9,187 nucleotides of DNA from Deltaproteobacteria bacterium UBA7527 (GCA_002478225.1 DLMV01000044.1:50630-59816); one strand, 5' to 3'. Positions 1 to 6,703 are shown, numbered from the stretch's first letter. Made by a program: numbers and translations. Notes: a model not told the origin generated them from the sequence alone.

Positions 1-2184
1 GTCGAAGAAGATAACATTCTGCGAGTCAAGCTTCCTTCCGGCGATGGAATATTTCAGATCGAGGGAGAGCTTCCCCTTCTCTATCGCGTAACCGATATAT
101 TTTCCCGAGTAAGGGGTTGCCTCCGTCATCTCAAAGCCACGGACGGTGCCGGTCAGTTCTATGAGGAGATTGTCCTTTGCGGGATTTATCCTGCCGGCGA
201 TCTGAAGGGGGATGAACTCGTTTATCTTTCCCCTCACCTCCACCTCTGCGTCCTGGTCTTTGCCGACTGAGAAGCGTGACACCCTTCCTCCAAGCTCGGA
301 AAGGTTCGCCTGAAAGATCGGCTGAACGTGCATATCGGTAAAATCGACCCTCCCTCCCTGCAGCGTTATGCTGCCTATCGCAACATCGGGAAGAACTCCT
401 GCAGGAGCAGGCTTATCTGCCGGCTGGACCTTTTGTTGTTCCCTTTCTTCTATTTGTTCCTTCTTTTCTTCTGCCGCCGGTTGATCCTGCGCCGCAGCCT
501 CCCTGGAAAATACCTTCTGGAGATTGGCCGTCCTGTCTTTATAGATAATGATCCGGGCATAGAAATCGGAGAGCGATACATCATTGACGGCCAGGGCAAC
601 GGGATTGTATCCGGCATTGATGGAGCCGAGAGAGAGCGCCTTCCATTTGAGAAGGTCGCCGGCGGTTTCCAGGTCAACGGATGAAAAGTTCGAGACAAGT
701 AGGCTGCCGGCAAACTTTACCTTCGGTGCCCCTGATCCATCCAATGCCAGCGCAACTTTACCGGCAGAAGAGATCCCTCCGCCTGTTATATAGATCTTGA
801 TCCTGTCATTGAAGTAGTGCTGAAACAGCGCGATCGGGATGGCTTTTGCGTCTATAGCAAGTTCCCCGGAAAGAGGGTTGACGCCTATTGTCCCTTTCGC
901 TGTGACGGGGCTTTTCCCGGCGACGATAAGGGAGAGGTCGATGGCGCCTTTATTATCCTTCTCTGTGGAGATCTTTTCCAGGGCCAGATTCACCTTTTGA
1001 ATGGACACATCCACGGGCTCGGAAGGGGTAAGGTCTTTGAAGGCGATCCTTCCCTCCTCGATCTTCAACCGGTCCATTGAAAAGAAGGTTGTTTGTGCGC
1101 CCTCTTTCTTCTTGCCTTCCGCAGCCTGGGATTGCTTCTCCGGTTCCTCCCCGGCCCCTGGAAGAAGTGCGAGGATATTGAACGAGCCGTCCTCTTCCCG
1201 TATAGCAGTGACCTCGGGCGACCGGACCGACACCTCGGACAGCTTAACGCTATTACGATAAGGCTCCAGGGATGCTATTCCTACATCGAGCGATTTGAGA
1301 CGGATGACCGGCTTGTTCGAGACGTCGTTCACGGCAAGCGCCCTGACGGAAACATTGCCAGCAACGGAAAGGGCCGTCATCTTGTCCTTGGATTGCGTGA
1401 ATGTAACGCGCACCTTGAGGTCGATCTTTCCAGATGGGAGCTTGAAGTTCAGCTTTGCCGGTATATACTGGAGATATGCCGGTATATCGATATCCTGCGC
1501 CTCGAGATCGAGGTACGTTTCGAGGGATTCGGCAAAAGGCTTGGTCTGCCCTTTTATCGAGTATGGATCTCCGTTGATGGTTGCGGAAAACTCCGGCTTC
1601 ACAAATATGTTCGTGTGGGTTGCCCTGTTCGATATAAATGGGACCGTGATGTGCATGTCGCGGACAGTATGCTTTATACCTTTCGGGCCGTCGATGAAGT
1701 CGACGCTCCCGTCAAGGATCGCAATATTGTTCACAGAGAAGGTAACGAGCTTCGGCTTATCCTTTTTATCATCTTCTGCCGCCTTCCCCTGGACCATGTC
1801 CGTAAAGTTGTATGTCTCATCCTTGTTCCTGACGACCCTTACATATGGTTTCGTTAGCCTCAGCTCGCGGATCACCAGCGCCCTCCTGAAAAGGGACATG
1901 ATCTCCGCGTTCACATAGAGCTCATCGAATGACAAGAACGTCTCTGTGCCTGTCCTCTCCTTCACCGCCAAGCCCTGGACGGTGACCGAGAGCGTATAGG
2001 GATTAACGCGGACTGCCCTGACGGACACATCCCGATGGAGGGCGGCAGAGACCTGCTTCAGGAGAACTGATCTGACGATCGGGGGAACAACAAAGAAGCC
2101 GGCAATTGAAAAAACGACAAAGAAGCCTGCAAGCCACAGGACGGCTGTTTTCAGCATACGTTTACGTTTTATCCGGTCTTCCAT
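1..2184 (-). CDS. DUF748 / AsmA-like envelope protein, N-terminal 728 residues (3' end outside window)
   Basis: The reading frame is open from an ATG at 2184 to base 1 with no stop, so the C-terminus lies beyond the left edge. An in-frame TGA lies just upstream at 2190-2188. A basic N-terminus (EDRIKRKR) is followed by one membrane segment at about residues 11-33, then a long extracytoplasmic region rich in beta-strand patterns. Two low-complexity charged linkers (about 338-365 and 561-594, rich in E/K/Q/A) separate blocks that repeat the theme 'conserved start, strand, GxVxF.D'. Around residues 616-640 the TDM-x-V-x-P and NLSELGGRVS signature of DUF748 is readable, and the last residues (NVIFFD) match the start of the family's C-terminal block. 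AsmA-like proteins are inner-membrane-anchored and span or act in the periplasm, probably in lipid or envelope homeostasis; that role is inferred from the family. No good Shine-Dalgarno precedes the ATG; a second in-frame ATG is at 2157. Confidence 0.88.
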   Translation of the reverse strand, partial: MEDRIKRKRMLKTAVLWLAGFFVVFSIAGFFVVPPIVRSVLLKQVSAALHRDVSVRAVRVNPYTLSVTVQGLAVKERTGTETFLSFDELYVNAEIMSLFRRALVIRELRLTKPYVRVVRNKDETYNFTDMVQGKAAEDDKKDKPKLVTFSVNNIAILDGSVDFIDGPKGIKHTVRDMHITVPFISNRATHTNIFVKPEFSATINGDPYSIKGQTKPFAESLETYLDLEAQDIDIPAYLQYIPAKLNFKLPSGKIDLKVRVTFTQSKDKMTALSVAGNVSVRALAVNDVSNKPVIRLKSLDVGIASLEPYRNSVKLSEVSVRSPEVTAIREEDGSFNILALLPGAGEEPEKQSQAAEGKKKEGAQTTFFSMDRLKIEEGRIAFKDLTPSEPVDVSIQKVNLALEKISTEKDNKGAIDLSLIVAGKSPVTAKGTIGVNPLSGELAIDAKAIPIALFQHYFNDRIKIYITGGGISSAGKVALALDGSGAPKVKFAGSLLVSNFSSVDLETAGDLLKWKALSLGSINAGYNPVALAVNDVSLSDFYARIIIYKDRTANLQKVFSREAAAQDQPAAEEKKEQIEEREQQKVQPADKPAPAGVLPDVAIGSITLQGGRVDFTDMHVQPIFQANLSELGGRVSRFSVGKDQDAEVEVRGKINEFIPLQIAGRINPAKDNLLIELTGTVRGFEMTEATPYSGKYIGYAIEKGKLSLDLKYSIAGRKLDSQNVIFFD

Positions 2185-2199
2185 GGCTCAGTATAAAAC

Positions 2200-2229
2200 A
2201 TTGTATCACCGTGTCTTTCTTTTATTCAA
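2200..2229 (-). promoter_or_regulatory. Predicted sigma70-type promoter of the DUF748 gene
   Basis: On the minus strand TTGAAT (2229-2224) is followed after 18 nt by TACAAT (2205-2200), with TG one base upstream of the -10 box (extended -10). The predicted start point is near 2193, only about 9 nt before the ATG at 2184. A second -10-like TATACT (2195-2190) sits 5 nt from the ATG. Either way the leader would be very short. Confidence 0.5.
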
Positions 2230-2273
2230 GGCTTTTCACCGCATTGAAAAAATTTGTTACGTAATATAAGATA

Positions 2274-2381
2274 GCTGATAGGAAAACCCGTAAGGCCTTA
2301 GGAGTGATGCGCTCGGCGCAGGGGGACAAACCCTTCACGACCTACGGGTTTGTTGCTGTTGGCTGAAGGCTGATAACTGGA
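2274..2381 (+). repeat. Structured spacer repeat, copy A (hairpin plus GCTGAN heptamers)
   Basis: Arms AAACCCGTA (2284-2292) and TACGGGTTT (2343-2351) are perfectly complementary; adjacent GG/CC can extend them past a bulge. Inside lie the palindrome TAAGGCCTTA (2291-2300) and a small hairpin TGCGC-TCG-GCGCA (2308-2320). The right side continues in register-7 units GCTGTTG, GCTGAAG, GCTGATA, ACTGGAT (2355-2382). It aligns over its length with copy B at 8585-8690: shared GCTnATAG, CCGTAAG, GGG, AAACnC, TCACG, TTTGTnGCTGnTGGCTG blocks. No protein is encoded. It does not match a riboswitch I can name. Confidence 0.6.
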
Positions 2382-2382
2382 T

Positions 2383-2387
2383 AGGAG
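2383..2387 (+). promoter_or_regulatory. Ribosome binding site of the Cys-rich mini-gene
   Basis: AGGAG lies 6 nt upstream of the ATA codon at 2394 and overlaps the in-frame TAG (2382-2384) that closes the frame upstream. Its spacing points to ATA 2394 as the initiation position, although no ATG, GTG or TTG exists there. Confidence 0.4.
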
Positions 2388-2393
2388 ATCCTT

Positions 2394-2609
2394 ATAAAAC
2401 CGAAGCACGGATACTGCATCAACTGCGACAACAGGCACGGCTGCAGATCACAGACTCCCCCATGTATTGCCGGGATGATGGAAAATAATATAAAAGATAT
2501 GGCGGGAAAACAATACCTGATCGAAAGAAATAAGGCCCATCAATGCAGGGACTGTTCATTCTTTCGTTCATGCTGGAAGATGGAGGAATACAACCGGATG
2601 ACGGGATGA
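2394..2609 (+). CDS. Small Cys-rich protein, 71 codons, apparent ATA start
   Basis: I do not recognise a named family. The frame reads KPKHGYCINCDNRHGC..., then PPC, a short helix-like linker, and CRDCSFFRSCW near the C-terminus, ending with TGA at 2607-2609. The cysteines form two copies of C-x2-C-x5-C (codons at 2415-2444 and 2544-2573) plus a seventh Cys at 2463, a pattern suited to zinc or Fe-S binding; the metal is inferred. The upstream in-frame stop is TAG 2382-2384 and no ATG/GTG/TTG occurs before ATG 2475, which lies after the first four cysteines and has no Shine-Dalgarno. AGGAG at 2383-2387 is correctly spaced only for ATA 2394. So the gene either starts at a rare AUA codon, has lost its start (pseudogene), or carries a base error. 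It stands alone between a repeat and the M28 gene. Confidence 0.55.
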   Translation: MKPKHGYCINCDNRHGCRSQTPPCIAGMMENNIKDMAGKQYLIERNKAHQCRDCSFFRSCWKMEEYNRMTG

Positions 2610-2642
2610 ACCCGGAAAGTCATTAACGCAGTGTCGGGTTTT
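2609..2642 (+). terminator. Weak candidate terminator after the Cys-rich mini-gene
   Basis: AACCCG (2609-2614) pairs with CGGGTT (2635-2640), followed by two more T residues and then CCC. The stem is only 6 bp with a 20-nt loop, so termination activity is uncertain. The rest of the spacer to 2731 holds arms GTCATTA (2619-2625) and TAATGAC (2679-2685) and an 11-mer GTCGTGAGGCG (2655-2665) that recurs at 6647-6657. Confidence 0.25.
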
Positions 2643-2731
2643 CCCAAGCGAACCGTCGTGAGGCGAGGAAGCTCGGTCTAATGACAATATATCGTATTTC
2701 GTAGAAGATCCAGGCCTGAACATATGCGGTG

Positions 2732-2740
2732 TGCTACAAT
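2732..2740 (+). promoter_or_regulatory. Extended -10 promoter element of the M28 peptidase gene
   Basis: TG-C-TACAAT is a good extended -10 box; no convincing -35 hexamer is seen 16-18 nt upstream. Its end is 6 nt from the ATG at 2747, so transcription should start on or next to the A of the start codon, predicting a leaderless mRNA. This fits the lack of any Shine-Dalgarno before the ATG. Confidence 0.5.
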
Positions 2741-2746
2741 AGATAT

Positions 2747-3703
2747 ATGGCATCTTTTCCAAAGTGGCTCATCGTGGTCATTACGATATGTATGGCAGGT
2801 ATGCTCAGGGCAGACGATTCGATGACAAAAAAAGGGTTGGCGATCCCCGTAAGCCCGCAAAGACTATATGCCGATGTAAAGGCGCTTACCGGGATCGACC
2901 CGCCGAGAAATTACCTGAACATTGAATCACTCAACAGGGCGGCAGAGCACATCCGTGCCGAATTCGAGAAGCTCAGCTGCAACCTGACAGTCCAGCCGTT
3001 CATGGTCAACGACAAAGTATACAAGAACATCATATGCTCCTTCGGGCAACACGACGCAGAAAGGATCGTAGTTGGCGCCCATTACGATGTGTACGGCCCC
3101 TATCCCGGGGCCGACGATAATGCAAGCGGCGTTGCGGGCCTCCTCGAGATCGGAAGGCTTCTCAACGAATTGAAGCCGCCTTTGGGGAAAAGGGTGGATC
3201 TTGTTGCCTACAGCCTCGAGGAACCGCCTTTTTTCCGTACGCGCAAGATGGGGAGTTATTTTCATGCAAAATCACTTGCCGACGCGAATATCACGGTAAA
3301 GATCATGATATGCCTCGAATCCATCGGGTACTTCTCGGAAGAACCGGGTTCACAGCATTTCCCGTTCTTTGCCTTCCGCTGGTTCTTCCCTGACAGGGGC
3401 AACTTTATCGTTGTGGTCGGAAAATGGGGACAGGGACGGCCGGTCCGTGAGGTACGGGACCTGATGTCGCAGGCCTCAAGGATCCATGTCGATTCTATCA
3501 ATGCGCCAAGCCTCCTTCCGGGCATCGACCTCTCGGATCACAAGAATTATTGGAAGTTCGGCTATGACGCGGTGATGGTAACGGACTCTGCCTTTTACCG
3601 CAATCCCCATTATCATGAGCCCACGGACACGATCGAAACGCTGAACTTCGATTACATGACAGAGGTTGTAAAGGGCGTCTACTGGGCGGTCGTGAACCTC
3701 TAA
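2747..3703 (+). CDS. Exported M28-family zinc aminopeptidase/peptidase
   Basis: The 318-residue product starts with a signal-type sequence (K6 then a hydrophobic stretch 8-20, likely cut after LRA at residue 22), so it should act in the periplasm or outside. The M28 di-zinc site is complete: H112 in GAHYD, Asp in GADDNASG (121-128), the Glu pair E158-E159 in SLEEP (general base plus ligand), E191 in CLESIGY and H290 in NPHYHEPTDT. Family members remove N-terminal amino acids or cleave short peptides; the substrate cannot be read. ATG 2747 is preferred over in-frame GTG 2729, because GTG lies at the upstream edge of the -10 element and neither has a Shine-Dalgarno. The gene is convergent with the DUF4126 gene, separated by a 50-nt heptamer-repeat spacer. 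Confidence 0.93.
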   Translation: MASFPKWLIVVITICMAGMLRADDSMTKKGLAIPVSPQRLYADVKALTGIDPPRNYLNIESLNRAAEHIRAEFEKLSCNLTVQPFMVNDKVYKNIICSFGQHDAERIVVGAHYDVYGPYPGADDNASGVAGLLEIGRLLNELKPPLGKRVDLVAYSLEEPPFFRTRKMGSYFHAKSLADANITVKIMICLESIGYFSEEPGSQHFPFFAFRWFFPDRGNFIVVVGKWGQGRPVREVRDLMSQASRIHVDSINAPSLLPGIDLSDHKNYWKFGYDAVMVTDSAFYRNPHYHEPTDTIETLNFDYMTEVVKGVYWAVVNL

Positions 3704-3708
3704 GATAC

Positions 3709-3743
3709 GGGTAATAGGTGAGGGGTGATAGGTGAAAAGGGAG
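3709..3743 (+). repeat. Degenerate heptamer array (GGGTGAT type)
   Basis: Five units of 7 nt in register: GGGTAAT, AGGTGAG, GGGTGAT, AGGTGAA, AAGGGAG. The array starts 5 nt after the M28 stop codon, in the sense orientation of that gene, and fills most of the 50-nt gap to the DUF4126 stop. Related units occur in reverse complement at 6861-6909, also just after a stop codon in the sense of that gene. Confidence 0.6.
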
Positions 3744-3753
3744 GGGTTGTCCT

Positions 3754-4350
3754 TTATGGAGCTTGCCTGCGGGTCGTTCTCCTGAAGAAGAAGCGGCCGG
3801 TTCTATACACGGCAATGACGCCGAAAACGGCAATCAACACAATGCACGCAACAGGCACGACGATGGCAAAGACCGCTGTGACGAGCGCCCCGATAAGCTC
3901 GAGCGTCGCGATAAGGGGATTGCCCAGCCCACCGGTCAGCAGTGATGATTTCGTACGGATGGCGCTGGTGGCGCCTTGAACAAAGCCTGCGATCCCTCCC
4001 CCTGCAATGATCGCCAGTATCCACTTGATGTGGGCAGGCACATCGACGATCACCGACGCAGCCGCAATGGTACCGGCGATAATCGAGACAGGTGAGGCAA
4101 TGGCGTCCAGCAGATTGTCAAGCCAGGGGATATAATAGGCGAGTATCTCAAGCGCTGTTGCGGTGCCGAAGGTGATCGTCGCAGAGCAGCTTCCTATCCA
4201 TTCGAAACCGGGCGTCACATGGAGATACCCGAAGAGCGCCGCAAGGTTGATAACGAGCAGCGGGACAAAGATCCTGAAGCCGCACGCAGCGGCAAGCCCG
4301 ATGCCGGTCATTATTCCGAACAATGCTTCCAGTATGCCTCCGTTCCTCAA
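3754..4350 (-). CDS. DUF4126 family integral membrane protein
   Basis: The product is about 190-198 residues and almost wholly hydrophobic, with likely membrane segments near residues 14-44, 55-75, 83-100, 108-125 and 150-185, and a basic cytoplasmic-type tail (RRTTRRQAP). The N-terminal GIGLAAACGFRIFVPLL and the Gly/Ala-rich central segments are typical of DUF4126, a family with no established function. The start is ambiguous: TTG 4350 gives the longest frame but has no Shine-Dalgarno. GGAGG (4341-4337) lies 4 nt before CTG 4332 and 1 nt before ATA 4335, AGGA (4347-4344) lies 8 nt before ATA 4335, and TTG 4323 is 13 nt away from GGAGG. Family-like N-termini begin about 9-10 residues before GIGL, which fits ATA 4335 or CTG 4332. 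ATG 4311 would cut into the first helix. The gene is divergent from pldA. Confidence 0.85.
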   Translation of the reverse strand: MRNGGILEALFGIMTGIGLAAACGFRIFVPLLVINLAALFGYLHVTPGFEWIGSCSATITFGTATALEILAYYIPWLDNLLDAIASPVSIIAGTIAAASVIVDVPAHIKWILAIIAGGGIAGFVQGATSAIRTKSSLLTGGLGNPLIATLELIGALVTAVFAIVVPVACIVLIAVFGVIAVYRTGRFFFRRTTRRQAP

Positions 4351-4402
4351 TTCTCAGGCAATTTCTATTATTTTACAACAATTTTTTTATCCGAATTTGC
4401 GC

Positions 4403-4431
4403 TTGATTTTCGCCTGGAACAGGATTATTGT
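4403..4431 (+). promoter_or_regulatory. Predicted pldA promoter
   Basis: TTGATT (4403-4408), a 17-nt spacer, and TATTGT (4426-4431). The expected start point is near 4438, giving a leader of about 13 nt that still contains the GGAGG at 4441-4445. The palindrome at 4427-4439 overlaps the -10 box. Confidence 0.4.
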
Positions 4432-4439
4432 CTGACAAT
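4427..4439. promoter_or_regulatory. Candidate operator palindrome ATTGTC-T-GACAAT
   Basis: A perfect 6-bp inverted repeat with a single central base covers the -10 box and expected start point of pldA, where a bound regulator would block transcription. The ATTGTC half matches the core of the TATTGTCAACC repeats upstream of the HTH regulator (8514-8559); the match is short and could be chance. Confidence 0.35.
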
Positions 4440-4440
4440 C

Positions 4441-4445
4441 GGAGG
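4441..4445 (+). promoter_or_regulatory. Ribosome binding site of pldA
   Basis: GGAGG (continuing as GGAGGGG) with 5 nt to the ATG at 4451; it fixes the start. Confidence 0.75.
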
Positions 4446-4450
4446 GGACC

Positions 4451-5527
4451 ATGAACATATTACAGCAAAAAACTCTTCTCTGGGCTGCTATCCTCGTCTT
4501 TTTTGTCATCTTTCCAGGTCATGTGATCGCGGATATCGCCGATCATATCGCTCAATGCGCGGCAATAACAAACGATACGGAGCGATTGAAATGTTTTGAC
4601 GACCTGGCCGGGAGGAGACCCTCAAAGCAGCTAACAGCCCCATTGCCTGCAAAGAACGATAAGCCACTGCAAAAAGATACTGTGACAGTGGTATCGCCGG
4701 CTGATGGAAAACAAGCGGCCCCATCGGTCATGTCCAGACACTGGGAACTGGACGCCGCAAGCCGGGAAAAGGCCCCGGTGATCAGAGCCCACCGGCCGAA
4801 TTACCTGCTGCCTGTCGCCTATGCCTCATCACCGAACAAGGACACAAGTCTTGACGTTGATCCCGATGCAAGGGCGCAGAACAATGAAGCAAAGTTTCAG
4901 CTCAGCTTCAAGGTAAAGCTCTGGGAAGACATCGCAGGCAAGGATATGGACCTGTGGTTCGCCTATACACAGCTTTCTTTCTGGCAGCTTTATAACTCCG
5001 CTTTTTCTTCACCCTTTCGTGAAACCAACTATGAACCCGAGGTCCTTCTGAATTTCCGTACGAATTATGACATTCTCGGGTTAAAAGGGCGCATCATCAA
5101 CCTGGGCATCAATCATCAGTCCAATGGCCGCTCAAAGCCGCTTTCGCGGAGCTGGAACCGGATCGTAGCGAACTTCGGCTTCGAGCGGAACAACTTCAAC
5201 CTTCTCCTGAAGACATGGTACAGAATACCTGAGAATGCACAGGATGACGACAACCCGGATATCGACAAGTACCTGGGCTATGGTGAGCTATGGGGATACT
5301 ATTATGTGAACAAGCACAGGCTCTCAGCCATGTTGCGCAACAATCTCAGGCCCGGCGACAACAGGGGCGCCGTGCAGCTTGACTGGAGCTTCCCCCTCCC
5401 TTTTGTCCAAAATGAACGGCTCAGCGGTTACATCCAATACTTCAATGGCTACGGGGAAAGCCTGCTTGATTACAATGCCAATGTGAACCGGATAGGTTTC
5501 GGCATCATGCTTACGGACTGGCATTAA
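4451..5527 (+). CDS. pldA: Outer-membrane phospholipase A (phospholipase A1/A2)
   Basis: The 358-residue product has a signal peptide (hydrophobic core 9-22, likely cleavage after VIA at residue 27) and a C-terminal beta-barrel domain (about 145-358). The OMPLA catalytic motif is intact: H222, S224 and N236 in NHQSNGRSKPLSRSWNR, with the same spacing as His142, Ser144 and Asn156 of the E. coli enzyme. R227 and S232 match its Arg147 and Ser152, which help bind calcium. The enzyme hydrolyses phospholipids that reach the outer leaflet and works as a calcium-dependent dimer. Between signal and barrel lies an added 28-144 region with a C-x2-I-x4-ERLKCFD motif (C36, C48; possible disulfide) and a Pro/Lys-rich linker, as in many non-enteric OMPLA homologues. 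A strong GGAGG fixes the start. The dehydrogenase follows 44 nt downstream with no terminator seen, so the two may share a transcript. Confidence 0.95.
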   Translation: MNILQQKTLLWAAILVFFVIFPGHVIADIADHIAQCAAITNDTERLKCFDDLAGRRPSKQLTAPLPAKNDKPLQKDTVTVVSPADGKQAAPSVMSRHWELDAASREKAPVIRAHRPNYLLPVAYASSPNKDTSLDVDPDARAQNNEAKFQLSFKVKLWEDIAGKDMDLWFAYTQLSFWQLYNSAFSSPFRETNYEPEVLLNFRTNYDILGLKGRIINLGINHQSNGRSKPLSRSWNRIVANFGFERNNFNLLLKTWYRIPENAQDDDNPDIDKYLGYGELWGYYYVNKHRLSAMLRNNLRPGDNRGAVQLDWSFPLPFVQNERLSGYIQYFNGYGESLLDYNANVNRIGFGIMLTDWH

Positions 5528-5554
5528 AATTTTGGGCATAGATAACGCACATCG

Positions 5555-5562
5555 AAAGGAGG
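5555..5562 (+). promoter_or_regulatory. Ribosome binding site that decides the dehydrogenase start
   Basis: AAAGGAGG ends 3 nt before ATG 5566 but 9 nt before ATG 5572. The second spacing is the normal one, so 5572 (MHKIAVIPGDG) is the likelier start. Confidence 0.7.
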
Positions 5563-5571
5563 TCAATGAAT

Positions 5572-6660
5572 ATGCATAAAATAGCGGTCATTCCGGGTGA
5601 CGGCATCGGTAAAGAGGTAGTGCCTGAAGGCATCCGTGTACTTGATGCCGCAGGAAAGCTCTTTGGCATCCAATTCCAGTGGGAATATTTTCCATGGGGC
5701 TGCGAATATTATGCCGCGCATGGCCAGATGATGCCCCCCGACGGACTTAATATGCTCAGGGAATTCGAGGCGATCTACCTTGGCGCTGTGGGGCATCCTG
5801 AAGTGCCGGATCACGTCTCGCTCTGGGGTCTGCTTATCCCTATACGCAGGACATTTCGTCAGTATATCAACCTGAGGCCGGTCCGGCTGCTCGAAGGCAT
5901 TGAGAGTCCGCTCAGAGATAAGGAACCGCAGGACATAGATCTGTGCGTGGTAAGGGAAAATAACGAGGGAGAGTATTCCAACGTTGGGGGCAGGATGTAT
6001 GTGGGGACCGAACAGGAGATGGCTGTGCAGGCATCGATCTTTACCCGTACGGGCGTTGAAAAGGTAATACGGTTTGCCTTTGAGCTGGCGGCGAAAAGAC
6101 CGAAGAGGCACCTCACATCAGCGACGAAATCGAATGGCATTGTCTTTACCATGCCATACTGGGACGAGATATTCCGGGAGATCTCGAAAGAATACCCTCA
6201 GGTCAAAGCTGATCAATATCACATCGACGGACTTACTGCGGCGCTTGTGCTCCGCCCTGAACGATTCGATGTTCTCGTGGGCAGCAATCTTTTCGGTGAT
6301 ATTCTCTCAGACCTTACCCCTGCCCTTGCCGGGAGCCTCGGGATAGCGCCATCGGGAAACCTCAACCCTGAAAGGGAATTCCCGTCCATGTTTGAGCCTG
6401 TTCACGGTTCCGCGCCTGATATTGCGGGACAAGGCATCGCAAATCCGATCGGACAGATATTGTCCGGCGCCATGATGCTCGAACACCTTGGCTACCATGA
6501 AGCGGCAAAGATCATTGAAAACGCCATAGAGACAATACTGGGGGAGAGAAAGATACGAACACCTGATCTCGGCGGGGCCTCAACCACAGAAGAGGTAGGA
6601 AAGACAGTAGCAGAACATGTTCTCCAAAAAAACCGAAACGCCATAAGTCGTGAGGCGTGA
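5572..6660 (+). CDS. dmlA: Tartrate/D-malate dehydrogenase (decarboxylating), isopropylmalate dehydrogenase superfamily
   Basis: The 362-residue cytosolic enzyme oxidises and decarboxylates a 2-hydroxy diacid with NAD+; D-malate to pyruvate, or tartrate, is most likely. The fold signature starts with IAVIPGDGIGKEV. R92, R102 and R128 are the substrate-carboxylate arginines, Y135 and K186 the acid/base pair, and D219, D243 and D247 the metal ligands, with the spacing seen in isopropylmalate dehydrogenase. HGSAPDIAGQGIANP (278-292) is the NAD site. The blocks GCEYYAAHGQMMP and PDHVSLWGLLIPIRR point to the TtuC/DmlA subgroup rather than LeuB or isocitrate dehydrogenase. No leu or TCA genes are nearby. 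The extreme C-terminus (ISREA) is encoded by the first units of a heptamer repeat (TCGTGAG type) that continues past the stop, so the end may be repeat-derived. An alternative start at 5566 adds two residues. Exact substrate unproven. Confidence 0.9.
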   Translation: MHKIAVIPGDGIGKEVVPEGIRVLDAAGKLFGIQFQWEYFPWGCEYYAAHGQMMPPDGLNMLREFEAIYLGAVGHPEVPDHVSLWGLLIPIRRTFRQYINLRPVRLLEGIESPLRDKEPQDIDLCVVRENNEGEYSNVGGRMYVGTEQEMAVQASIFTRTGVEKVIRFAFELAAKRPKRHLTSATKSNGIVFTMPYWDEIFREISKEYPQVKADQYHIDGLTAALVLRPERFDVLVGSNLFGDILSDLTPALAGSLGIAPSGNLNPEREFPSMFEPVHGSAPDIAGQGIANPIGQILSGAMMLEHLGYHEAAKIIENAIETILGERKIRTPDLGGASTTEEVGKTVAEHVLQKNRNAISREA

Positions 6661-6696
6661 ATCGTGAGTGGAGAAATACAGCAGAGAGCGGAGAGC
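6647..6696 (+). repeat. Heptamer arrays over the dehydrogenase stop codon (CGTGAN and GAGAGC types)
   Basis: TCGTGAG (6648), GCGTGAA (6655), TCGTGAG (6662) and TGGAGAA (6669) run in exact 7-nt register across the stop codon at 6658-6660. After a short gap AGAGAGC and GGAGAGC (6683-6696) match the units at 9124-9151. The 11-mer GTCGTGAGGCG at 6647 also occurs at 2655. Confidence 0.55.
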
Positions 6697-6703
6697 TAAG
6701 GGT

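Noticed and set aside
1093..1918. Long plus-strand frames (254 and 207 codons) at 1093-1857 and 1295-1918
   Set aside because: They lie antisense to the DUF748 frame, which runs unbroken for 728 codons with a recognisable family signature; the plus frames show no domain, are rich in Arg/Leu/Cys as antisense shadows are, and overlap each other.
2284..2351. Riboswitch or known small RNA upstream of the mini-gene
   Set aside because: The hairpin region shows no consensus I can match (not cobalamin, TPP or c-di-GMP), and its homology to the spacer at 8585-8690 marks it as a repeat.
2729..2746. GTG 2729 as the M28 start
   Set aside because: It lies at the edge of the extended -10 element (2732-2740), so a transcript from that promoter would not contain it; no Shine-Dalgarno.
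5563..6111. Minus-strand 182-codon frame inside the dehydrogenase
   Set aside because: Antisense shadow of a conserved enzyme; no ribosome binding site and no recognisable motif.
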